Assembly: GCA_947561585.1 (NCBI GenBank)
Contig: CANNZV010001597.1
Location: 62,001 to 126,000, forward strand
Source: Caprella mutica
Taxonomy: Eukaryota > Arthropoda > Malacostraca > Amphipoda > Caprellidae
DNA length: 64,000 nucleotides
Direction: 5' to 3'
The first letter of the stretch is position 1; each line of letters starts with the position of its first letter. A model generated the notes under the pieces. The model was not told the origin of the DNA, did not search any database, and saw nothing but the letters and a program-made list of their open reading frames with translations. Below are positions 54,065-64,000 of the stretch, piece by piece. The position numbers and the translations under genes were made by a program.

Positions 54065-54498
54065 GTTACAACATTATCAACTACAATATACTGACAGTAT
54101 CAACTACAATATACTGACAGTATCAACTACAATATACTGACAGTTTCAACTACAGTATACTGACAGTATCAACTACAATATACTGACAGTATCAACTACA
54201 ATATACTGACAGTATCAACTACAATATACTGACAGTTTCAACTACAGTATACTGACAGTATCAACTACAATATACTGACAGTATCAACTACAATATACTG
54301 ACAGTATCAACTACAATATACTGACAGTATCAACTACAGTATACTGACAGTATCAACTACAATATACTGACAGTATCAACTACAATCTACTGACAGTATC
54401 AACTACAATATACTGACAGTATCAACTACAATATACTGACAGTATCAACTACAATATACTGACAGTATCAACTACAATATACTGACAGTATCAACTAC
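54065..54498. repeat. minisatellite, 23-bp unit, about 19 copies
   Basis: Unit CAGTATCAACTACAATATAC plus TGA. ATACTGACAGTAT across each junction is nearly palindromic, so single strands could form repeated small hairpins. Confidence 0.94.
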
Positions 54499-54499
54499 A

Positions 54500-55430
54500 T
54501 GGTCTACAAATAGGTACATTTAATTTTTTTTCAGATAATAGGTGTACTCGGTCACAGTGTCCGTAAAAATATATATTTACAAATTTCAATGGTGGGGAAA
54601 CGTCTCAGTACTCTGACACGATTTATTACCATCATACACTATAATTCTATTATACAATTAATAATTTCCTTTATAAATTAAATATTTTTTCCTTTATCAC
54701 CACTATCATGTACATGTTTTTTTACATTTCGACCGGTTATATTCTATGACACCTGTTATTAGTATTTTACTGTAAGAATAAGTTTAATTAACGTTATCAA
54801 TATACAACATTATTGATTCTTGATCAATTGTTATTAAAAGTCTTTATTATCTCACCCAGTAAAGCTCTATATATATTATTAATTGATAATGGACAAACAA
54901 TAAGTATTTATATTACTACTACTTAATTAAGAAAATTTTCAAGTGAAGAATCCTGATAATAATAATTAGGGTTGTAACAATATGCTTTCATAATCATAGA
55001 TCCTAAAAATATTATAAACGGAGAGGATTAAACACTATTGAATCGTTTTAAACCACCTGTATAGAGAATTAATACAATTCAATTTTTCTCGTCTATGATA
55101 TTCCTATTATCTATGACTTAAAGCATATTATCACAACTCTTATAATGATCATTAGGGCGGCAATTGCCCTAGCACCTTCTCGCTATAGAGGGATTTAAGA
55201 CGTCTTGCAGACGTCTAACCCTCTTCGGTAAAATGCAAGCCTTGTGTAATAGTGTGTATTACTAATATTATATGTTTGAAAATAAAAAAAATATATTGAT
55301 TGATGGTTGAATTTTACTATATTACAAACTTGTATATCCAATTAATCATTTTATATTGTTTATCAAACAATAATCGTTCATTTTGAAATGGTATTTTTAG
55401 TAAAGTAATAATTAAATAATAAACTGGATC
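54500..55430. other. AT-rich DNA, no gene seen
   Basis: A small hairpin with CTATAGAGGGATTTAAGACG and GTCTTGCAGACGTC motifs lies at 55185-55215. Nothing else can be supported. Confidence 0.3.
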
Positions 55431-55745
55431 AAGATGTTGGATAGAGTGTGGATGGCCCTCGCCAGAGAGGAATCCAAAATGTTGGATAGAGTGTGGATGT
55501 CCCTCGCCAGAGAGGGATCCAAAATGTTGGATAGAGTGTGGATGTCCCTCGCCAGAGAGGGATCCAAAATGTTGGATAGAGTGTGGATGTCCCTCGCCAG
55601 AGAGGGATCCAAAATGTTGGATAGAGTGTGGATGTCCCTCGCCAGAGAGGGATCCAAAATGTTGGATAGAGTGTGGATGTCCCTCGCCAGAGAGAGGGAT
55701 CCAAAATGTTGGATAGAGTGTGGATGTCCCCCTGTGCAAGACGGG
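55430..55745. repeat. minisatellite, 45-bp unit, about 6.5 copies
   Basis: Unit AAAATGTTGGATAGAGTGTG, GATGTCCCTCGCCAGAGAGG, GATCC. It is GC-richer than its surroundings. Fifteen codons per unit keep frames open on both strands. Confidence 0.93.
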
Positions 55746-56089
55746 GGGCAGAGAGGTAAATCCCTCTCTCGGTAAATATATTGAATGTATATACTACACC
55801 TCTTTGAGAATACACCACTTTCAATGTCACAATAATGTCTATAAAAGTATCATCAGCAAAGCATAATTGCCTCAGTAGATGTGAACCAGGTTTTTGATTA
55901 TTTAAGAGGTATTGTTTATAATTTATCTTTTTAAAAGTAATTTAGATATATTTTTTGAGCAGTTATAACGATAGAATTGTATTTTTAATATCAACCGTTT
56001 GCTTTAGCAGCATATCTTTATATTATTTGTAACGTTAAAATGTGTTCTAAAAAAAAATAATAATTCCTACTTTTTCTTCATGCACCTAA

Positions 56090-56490
56090 CTATTATTTGT
56101 AGGATCTATTTATTCATCATTCATTCGTTTCATTTATTTGTGGCTTTTCATTATAGCGTGTATTCGTTTTATTTATTCATGGCTTTTCATTCTAGCGTGT
56201 ATTCGTTTAAATTATTCCTGGCTTTTCAGTATAGCGTGTATTCATTTCATTTATTCATGGCTTTTCATTATAGCGTGTATTCATTTCAATTATTCATGGC
56301 TTTTCATTATAGCGTGTATTCATTTCAATTATTCATGGCTTTTTATTATAGCGTGTATTCATTTCAATTATTCATGGCTTTTCAGTATAGCGTGTATTCA
56401 TTTCAATTATTCATGGCTTTTTATTATAGCGTGTATTCATTTCAATTATTCATGGCTTTTCAGTATAGCGTGTATTCGTTTCAATTATTA
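56090..56490. repeat. minisatellite, 39-bp unit, about 10 copies
   Basis: Unit TTTCAATTATTCATGGCTTT, TCATTATAGCGTGTATTCA. Thirteen codons per unit explain the open frames. The ATAGCG motif is shared with the 18-bp array at 57256. Confidence 0.92.
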
Positions 56491-56494
56491 GCTG

Positions 56495-58075
56495 TTATTT
56501 TACAAGAAACTAACAAGATGAAAGAAAATTAAACAAAATTTACCAAAAAAACTATTTTGTCCAAGTCTCAACCAACTATGAAAATATAACAAAGACACTC
56601 AAAAAGAACAGCACAAACCAAATGCAAAAACAATAACAATAATTCTTAATATAATAAATATGCTACTTTTTAATGACACAATTAAATTTCATTACGAGAA
56701 ATTACGTACATTTTATTGACATTTACAGCTGTCATGCTTAGTCTCTTGTCACTTAAAATCATTTTCAATTTTGAAAAGCTGCTTTCAACTTCAAAACAGT
56801 ATTGGGTTGTTTCACTTTGAGCATGTTTTGTCAATACAACATATGCACTCGACTAAATAGCACGTATACGTTCAGAAATGAGTGTGCTCTAAGTAACTTC
56901 TTTACACAAAGAGCGAAATTAACCTGTCACAATAAATAAATACCATATATTTATTTTATTGGGCATATCTTCATTCTTCACGTATCATTCTATTTATTTA
57001 AGAATACTACATAATATTATACTGTATTGAGTAGTGATTTATTCAGTTTAAATCATCAATAATTATACTCGTACGTTTTCTATGGAATATTACTATAAAA
57101 AATGTGAATGAAATACTAATTTAAATGTCTCTTGCATTTTTAATTTATCAATAATATAATTATCTGTTACAAATATATTTTGCACGTAAAGGATGGTTTA
57201 TCACAGTTTTTATAGTCGTTTATACCATAATAACTAGTTCTATCTTTTAATTTCTAGTCATAATAGCGTTTATAGTCAAAATAGCGTTTATAGTCAAAAT
57301 AGCGTTTATAGTCAAAATAGCGTTTATAGTCAAAATAGCGTTTATAGTCAAAATAGCGTTTATAGCATAGGAACTGGAAATCCGGGCTCTACTTATGACA
57401 TAATATTCATTTACAAAACTTTATGATTCTTAATTCAACATCACAAACAATAAACAGTTTAAATTATCTATGTGATATTACAGTTTCAGATGAGAAATTA
57501 AATATATTCTATTAATTTACACGGGATGAATTTCTTTTATTAATTGTAATCTTTGGTGTTCAGTTTTCCAGTCTATTCACAGTAATTTATTCCTATTACT
57601 TGGGTTTAAATTTTCAAAAATTTAATATAATTAACACAGAGTTAAATTGTCACATTAATAAATACAATTTCACCCAACGATAAATAGGTATACCATTTAA
57701 TTATTCGCATAAGAATCTTAGTGTGTACTGTTAACCATGTTCAATATACTTGAAAAATATTTATATAAGTTTATGTAAAGAAAATAAGTTATTTAACTTC
57801 CATTCTAATTGGTTCTAATAACATCATTTGGAGAATAATAATATTGATGTTTATTGTAGTAACCGTGAAATAATCACCACATAAAATAGTCTCCATTTTC
57901 TATGTCTACGAATGATAATAACATCGAGACATGTCACGAAATTATTACAGCTTTTACAAAAGCCGGGTTTAATAAACGCAGTCGAATTTATGCGAATTAA
58001 TATAACTTGTTATTAAACATCACTCTTTTTTATCATTATTCCTTCAGGACTGTAATTATACAGGTTCTAAATAGT
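56495..58075. repeat. AT-rich DNA with an 18-bp array at 57256-57366
   Basis: Six copies of AATAGCGTTTATAGTCAA at 57256-57366. The rest is AT-rich without a recognisable gene or TIR element. Confidence 0.8.
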
Positions 58076-58077
58076 TA

Positions 58078-59053
58078 AACCAAAGATATTATACTACAAT
58101 AAGATACACTACTCTCGACAATTTCAATTTTAAAACTGCTTTGTGGTGCCATCTAATTTCAGTCGCGGGAAATAGAATTGATATATCATATGTAGGATAC
58201 AGTAACATATAGGGTATGGTAATCAGCTCATCGAATCTAGTCTGACGTGACCACGGCGTGACGGGAAATGGCGACTCTGACCACACTTTGAAACAAATGA
58301 CTACCTACTAAATTTAATATTTTTCTTATCAATTACTAACTAGGCATTGGTTAAATTATATTTCCCTTATTTAATTCCATAATTGTTATTCATAAGAACT
58401 ACAGTTAAGCAGTTAACTAGCACTAGTTTAGGCTCCTAGGTAGCTCATGTTCAAGACCCTATTTTTTATAGATAAATTAAAGAAATGAACAATAAAAACA
58501 CACCTGAATTATATCTATATATTCAACTTTAAGGTTCAATCGCCATTTTCACTTTTCTTTTGCACGAAACCCTTACAAAATGACTTAAAACTTCTCGATA
58601 TTAACATGCAAATACGAGGAATTATGAGCAGCTCGGTCACAAACAAGAAATGTGTTGTTGTGGTGACGTCATATTTTTGTATCTTCTACTAGGTACTATA
58701 CCCGTTCATGTTCCTGTACCCTGGTTGCCACCAATCGAGTGATTTGTGACCGTAACGAACAATTAGGCAACACACATTAATAGAAAATTACGGTTAAGCA
58801 GTGTGAATAACATGAATGGATTCATCACTGTTTCTTATAATGAAAATAAATAAACAGTTTTCATAGAGTAACGTTCTTCAATTGTCTTAAGTATGATTTT
58901 AGATTGTTGATGTTATGACGTCACGTAAACAACATACCTCGATTGTCTTTACTATATTTCAATTCTATTTCCCGCTATTGAAACCAGGTGGCAGAGAAAG
59001 TAGAAATTGTCGAGAGTAGTGTATCTTATTGTAGTACATATGATATCTTTGGT
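58078..59053. mobile_element. TIR element W, 976 bp, long arms
   Basis: AACCAAAGATATTATACTAC then AATAAGATACACTACTCTCG and ACAATTTC on the left; its inverse with small gaps at 58985-59053. Further pairing extends inward (CGGGAAATAGAATTGA). Two TGACGTCA sites (58664, 58916). No transposase. A left-end relative lies at 60873-61060. Confidence 0.82.
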
Positions 59054-60480
59054 TACACTTCGAGTGTCTCATTTTCTTTTTTTTTACCACAAAACTCGCT
59101 GGTTCGATTGATGTGCGAGTTGTGAAGTTAATCTGTACCTACCTGACATTCAAAAGTAACGGTGTACATTCTTTTTCTTAAGACTAAAATTAGCAACTAG
59201 GAAGACAACGGATATTGCTGTCTGTTGACTATAAAAATCTTTACAAACATCTATAAACAAAATTATTCTATCAAATTCCATGGGGTTTATAGCCAAATTA
59301 TGTGGAACAAGAGCCCTATTCGTATTAGCTGATGAATTATGTTAATGCCCACTTTCCGAGTACTGCGTCATATCCGTAGAAAACTAGTAGTTTTACAACT
59401 CAAAAAGAATCTTTTAACGTGGAGGATGAATGAATTCATCCTCTAGATTCAGAAGGAATGGTTTTCATATTTAATTGAAGTAAAAATCTGATAAATGGAG
59501 GCTCCTTGCGCTTGATAACTTAAGAGATTATAATTGCTACATTTAGAAAGATAGAAATATAACGAAAGTACAATTGTTTGAAATTTTACTCAGGCACACT
59601 CAGGTATGAAGAAGAACTTCTATACAGGGTTGCCAAATTTCGAAATTTTCCATTCTATCTATTTTCCATTTGACCTATTTCTTTCGATAAATTTTTTTCG
59701 ATAAGTTGTCCTACGCTCATTTACAATCACAAGGTACACTTATCTGTAGCTAAAATATAATCTACATTTTTAAATAACTCTAAAGTTTTTCAACAGGAAG
59801 CATTACAGTCATAGTATTTAACTAAAGTCCCTGAGACGTGAGACAACGAGTAGGACCGACATTCTTGTGCTTCGCTATAGGAATCCCTAATTATCGCACA
59901 TATTAACTGAATTAGATAAATCTACGTCAGTGAGGATCGAATGTTCTATAAAAAGTCGCCAATCACTTACTTTATGATGAGTTTTGTAATTAGTTTTCTT
60001 CATCCTTTTTAAGCAATCAGAAAACTGTTGAAAATTATATATCAGGATATGAACAACCTTGAGACAGGCAGTGGTCAAAATAGAACTTATTATTCAATTC
60101 GAATCTTGTAAGATAAAACTGAGAAGGATGTAATGGTAGAAGTTTGAATTTATCAGCAAAGTCTGACTTTGGAAGATAAGATTTTGGTCTTTCCTCTTTG
60201 TTAATATATAGCTCTGTATGAGGAGTCGTAAGTTACTCTGCAGTGAGATTTAGGAATATTCAGGTTAACAGAAGCGTAATCGAACAGAAAGGATAAATTG
60301 TGTAGAAATTTGTACTTATTTTATTTTCTACACACAGAGTTTTTGCACATGGTAATGGAAGAAGTACTTAATTGGCACTTGTCCTTTACGGGACAGACGA
60401 GAGCCATAAGCATTCCCTAAATCAGAAGAAGCTGCATTGTACCTAACGGCATCTATCAGGAGGTCGACTCCAATGTGAAA
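59054..60480. other. AT-rich DNA, no gene seen
   Basis: 59640-59720 holds a degenerate transposon-like end (TTTCGATAAGTTGTCCTACG). Short open frames on the minus strand have no recognisable domain. Confidence 0.3.
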
Positions 60481-60488
60481 CCAATTAC

Positions 60489-61209
60489 GGTGTCCGGACA
60501 ACTCGTTCCCGGACAATTCATCCCCTAAAAATTGGTCACTGGACAACCGATCGAAAATAAAATTCATTTAAGGAAGCTCATTTTTTTCAACAAAATAAGT
60601 GGTTGGTATAATGCACTTTTTCCTTATAATTCATTGATAGTAATGGATAATCAAGTCCTATAGACCAAGTTTGGTCTAGCAGAGATGGATTTATATTTTA
60701 TTATATTTTATTGTAGAGGATAGTACAGTAGAAGTCTTCTATAGTGAATGAGTTAGTTTGCGATGAATTGCAATCAGTTTTAAAAATCTGAAGGCAATTT
60801 TATGGTATCCTTAAGAAATCTGCTCACTATTCAGGCATGCATCCTTACTCATTCACTATAGAGGAGTTACACCAGAGATATTATACTACAATAAGATACA
60901 CTAGTCTCGACAATTTCTGTTTCAAAAGTGCTTGCTATGCCATCTGGTTTCGAAAGCGGAAAATGGAATTGAAATATTGTGAAGGCAATCGAGGTATGTT
61001 GTTTGCGTGACGTCATAACACCAACACTCTAAAATCATATTTAAGACAATTGAAGAAAGTAAAATTGTATAATGAAATAATAACATTTTAATAAAAAATA
61101 TAATAATATTTTTACTAGTTTTGTTATTAATTTTCAATGGGTTATAATAATAATATAAAATATTTCTCTTTCGGAGACGAATTGCCCGACGACGAATTGT
61201 CCTAGCACC
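60489..61209. mobile_element. composite of degraded TIR elements
   Basis: Outer ends GGTGTCCGGACAACTCGTTC and, inverted, GGTGCTAGGACAATTCGTCG resemble hAT-like termini, but no 8-bp duplication is visible. Nested inside are a short pogo/Tigger-like copy (60726-60870, CAGTAGAAGTCTTCTATAG to CACTATAGAGGAGTTAC) and a copy of one end of element W (60873-61060). Confidence 0.6.
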
Positions 61210-61273
61210 GAAAATTATAACAAAGCTGAACCTACTATAATCCAAGGAGTGAAAGAATGTTTGTATGAAACTT

Positions 61274-61279
61274 TTTATT
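61274..61279 (-). terminator. poly(A) signal of the LRR-like gene
   Basis: AATAAA on the minus strand (TGTAAATAAAAAG), about 35 nt after the stop codon at 61314. Confidence 0.6.
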
Positions 61280-61313
61280 TACAGATCAACATGGCAAATA
61301 TTGTAGAACATTA

Positions 61314-62267
61314 TTAAATTTTCTTAATTACATAATTCCAATCCAAATAAGAACGGTTGAAATTTGCTTCATATTTATATTGTTGGAAATGCGGACTTAG
61401 TTCCTCTTCAAATGTGTAACAGAAGCTTTCTTTTATATTAAATATGGTTATCTTAGTCAACTTGGTGGATTGTTTGAAGAGAGTCAGAATATTCTTATAA
61501 AGTGTGATTGCTTCTTCATCAGATAAAGAGTATTCAGATGTAATATCAAGTGTTTTAAGATTCTTACATTTTCCCAAAACTAATGTCTCGTAACCAGCCA
61601 AAACGTTATCACTGACATTCAGTTCCCTCAAAGAATCTGTCAAGAACATATCCAGTAGCTTCGGATGATTTTGAAACTGAGTCAGCAAGTTACATATTGA
61701 AGGTAACGCTAAGGATCGAAGGTTCAATTTCGGAATATCCGTAAATTCCATTTCAGATTCCACATTGATTGAATGGTTTACAACGAAATTATTTAATTTC
61801 TTGCACTTTTTGAGCATATATAAAATCTCTGGATTCAGAGTCAGATTTGAACATTCTAGAATTTTCAATACATCACTTGAACGATCAATGCATGTTGGTA
61901 GCAGAATTTGCGAACCATAGTTTGCTATAATTTTAAATTTTCCAGGGAAACAGTTGACCATTCTATCAAAATATTTCGATCTTCGTCTGCCATCAATGAC
62001 CATTTTTTCCTTTCTGGACGAAAACTTTATCTGTCTTTTCCTGTAGATTTGACATTGAACTTTATTTAACTTTTGACATTTTTTGAAAATATTACAGAGC
62101 AAGTGCGGAAGATAAATTTCAAATTTTCTTTTTACTATTTCCTGCATTGGGTTGGAAGAGACTAATTTATCTATGATGAGAGATTCCAAGTTTATGGACA
62201 TCTTAGCTTCTTGCAAGAGTTTGTTGTTCATAAATTCGTATAGCTGATGCTTCTTAATATCGCCAAA
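61314..62267 (-). CDS. terminal exon, leucine-rich-repeat-like protein (partial)
   Basis: The acceptor TTTTCTATTTCAG at 62268-62270 is followed by an in-frame stretch FGDIKKHQLYEF before the first ATG (62231), so translation probably enters from an upstream exon. The 317-residue frame is Leu/Lys/Asn-rich with spaced segments such as LRSLALPSICNLL, LRELNVSDN and CKNLKTLDITSE that look like irregular leucine-rich repeats, as in F-box/LRR proteins. No F-box, signal peptide or membrane segment is seen in this exon. Upstream exons are not found in the window; they may lie right of 64000. A gene consisting of this exon only, starting at 62231, is the alternative. Confidence 0.72.
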   Translation of the reverse strand, partial: FGDIKKHQLYEFMNNKLLQEAKMSINLESLIIDKLVSSNPMQEIVKRKFEIYLPHLLCNIFKKCQKLNKVQCQIYRKRQIKFSSRKEKMVIDGRRRSKYFDRMVNCFPGKFKIIANYGSQILLPTCIDRSSDVLKILECSNLTLNPEILYMLKKCKKLNNFVVNHSINVESEMEFTDIPKLNLRSLALPSICNLLTQFQNHPKLLDMFLTDSLRELNVSDNVLAGYETLVLGKCKNLKTLDITSEYSLSDEEAITLYKNILTLFKQSTKLTKITIFNIKESFCYTFEEELSPHFQQYKYEANFNRSYLDWNYVIKKI

Positions 62268-62420
62268 CTGAAATAGAAAATAGAAACCTAAGATTAATTT
62301 AATTTCAGGACTTTTTCAATCACAATTTTATTTGGTAAATGGTAAACAACTTAAATTAAAATAAATAAATAAATAAATATAAAAAATTAACACCAAATAA
62401 AAACATTGAACTGGATAGTA

Positions 62421-63738
62421 GAGTAGAACTCCTCTACAGTGGACTTCAGTTAGTTCACTGTAGAGGATACGAGATGAATAGAAAATTGGCCTTTTATTGG
62501 TAAACTAAACAAAATATTTTTTTTTTCCAAATAAATTCATTATATACCGTATTTCAATTCTCTGGACACAAAAAATCAGAATGGTTCACTACATATGACT
62601 TCACTATAGTTGTACTGGTAGAACTCCTTTTTCATGAAATACAACCAATGGTGTACGGAAAACTGTCAGTCACTTACTGGCAATTTATGTATATTTTGAC
62701 TTTCTGAAATATTATTCAATATTATTATTTCTCCCTATTCCAAAACATTCTAATTTATAAAAAAAACAGCTGCCCTTCGTTAAGGGGATATTTCTTTTTA
62801 CAGTAATAACTATATAAATATTGTATCGCTTAATTTCAGTACACACAAAGAAAATATGATTTATTAAAATACATGTTAAGTATCATTATATATAAATATA
62901 TGTTAATACAGGATCATATGTATTTATAAGATATATAATATATACCATCATTTTTACAATCTTCTTTTATATGTAAAAAGTATTATTAATCAATATGCAA
63001 TCTAATTCGATGAAGTGAAATTGTCAGGGAAATAGGTAAGTAATAGCAGTTTAATAACAATAAATGTTGGGTTGCAAATTCTAAATATTTCACAAACATT
63101 GATCGAAGTTGTTTTGTAATGAGTACAAGCGAATATTAAGCTTGAAGAATTATTGTTCAATTCGCAGATTATATACAAAAAAAATTAGACACTAAACCCG
63201 TTATTAACTGATAATGTAAAGATGCCTTTTGTAAACCGAGAAAATGTTTTCTGTCTCTAATTTAGTTTTTTTTTGTTACTTCTCTTTGTATTTTCTAAGA
63301 AAGGTATTTTTGTTTTTAATATTTTTATTGTATATGATTTATTTCTTATTTTATTTTAAATACTTTTATAAGAAATTTGTCTACATATAACTAATATTTT
63401 TGTTTTGTATACTAAGTTAAATTAATGTCCCTTTTAACTCTTTAACGAAGCGCGAATGCCGCTTTTTATAAATTGAAAATGTTATTAGTGACTACTAAAC
63501 TGGAAGTTTTCTGTTTCTGCAGTTTTCTGCCTGATAGTTTTCCGCTTGCTAGTTTTCCGCCTGGCAGTTTTCCGTGTACCCAACCAATTTACTATATTCA
63601 CATTCCTAGAAAATTCAAGGCAATTTGTGGCGGACTAAACTAAATATATTCACTATATAGAAGTTAGTTCGTTATACAGGGTTCGACTATAAGCAGGATG
63701 GTTCACTATACAGGAGTTCATTATAGAGGAGTTCTATG
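62421..63738. mobile_element. pogo/Tigger-like TIR element, unexpanded copy split by a hAT insertion
   Basis: GAGTAGAACTCCTCTACAGT at the left and GGAGTTCTATG|TA at the right, with the spacer of 7160-7400 in between (AGATGAATAGAAAATTGG; GGCGGACTAAACTAAATAT). Without the 931-bp insertion and one 8-bp duplication it is only about 380 bp, against 2707 bp for the copy at 5406. Confidence 0.78.
62650..63580. mobile_element. non-autonomous hAT-like element, 931 bp, 8-bp target duplication
   Basis: Perfect 8-bp flanks CAACCAAT (62642-62649 and 63581-63588). TIRs GGTGTACGGAAAACTGTCAG and, inverted, GGTACACGGAAAACTGCCAG match at 17 of 20 positions. The right end has repeated AGTTTTCCGC modules. The empty site is preserved in the related element at about 7342-7365 (ATAACTAATTTACTATATAG). 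The interior is AT-rich and non-coding. Confidence 0.88.
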
Positions 63739-64000
63739 TAGATGTGAAAATATCTAGGAATGATTATATCTGTTTAAAAAACTAATTAATAGTAATATTA
63801 AACTTACGGAATATTGAGTGCATGTAGAGTTATAGATAAAAGATAAGACATCAGTTAAACTTGACCTATTGAGGTAATTGATTGGTATTTACACGTATCC
63901 TTTCATTTTAAATGAAAATTAACTTTGGAATACAAAAAAAATTAATGTAATTCAAAATATTACAATAAGGCTGCAGAAGATAATCAAACAATAGAAGAAG

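Overview
The window is AT-rich, intron-rich nuclear DNA of an invertebrate animal, most likely an arthropod. The evidence is GT-AG introns of up to 8 kb, animal-type SPTLC2 and SUZ-domain genes, AATAAA poly(A) signals, and many short TIR transposons and long minisatellites. I cannot name the species. Nothing bacterial or viral is visible.

Genes. (1) 3151-4404 (-): 5'-terminal coding exon of an acidic, Pro-rich protein. It ends at a strong splice donor and carries a one-base frameshift inside its heptapeptide repeat; the remaining exons lie beyond the left edge. (2) 14291-36916 (+): a complete eight-exon gene for the catalytic subunit 2 of serine palmitoyltransferase (SPTLC2), 548 aa when spliced. 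It includes a 15-nt first coding exon and an exon at 32234-32388 that is easy to miss. (3) 41474-46074 (-): a SUZ-domain protein gene of three exons plus a probable fourth, convergent with SPTLC2. (4) 61314-62267 (-): terminal exon of a leucine-rich-repeat-like protein, with its poly(A) signal about 35 nt past the stop. The genes do not form an operon or a common pathway.

The rest is repeats. By my addition, roughly a quarter of the window (about 17 kb) lies in some 27 different minisatellite arrays with units of 15-60 bp. There are also several families of non-autonomous DNA transposons: a TA-flanked palindromic MITE with a dozen copies, a pogo/Tigger-like TIR family, two hAT-like elements with clean 8-bp target duplications, and several foldback elements.

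The most interesting signal is where the arrays come from. A 40-bp array at 2431-3150 repeats the end of the adjacent coding exon together with its GTGAGT splice donor, giving about 18 decoy 5' splice sites just inside the intron. Another array starts at the donor of SPTLC2 exon 2. A third repeats an AG|GTAAGC junction, a fourth repeats TTTCAG acceptors, and several others lie inside transposons for which an unexpanded copy exists elsewhere in the window. In effect the locus is a series of before-and-after pairs for minisatellite birth from splice sites and transposon ends.
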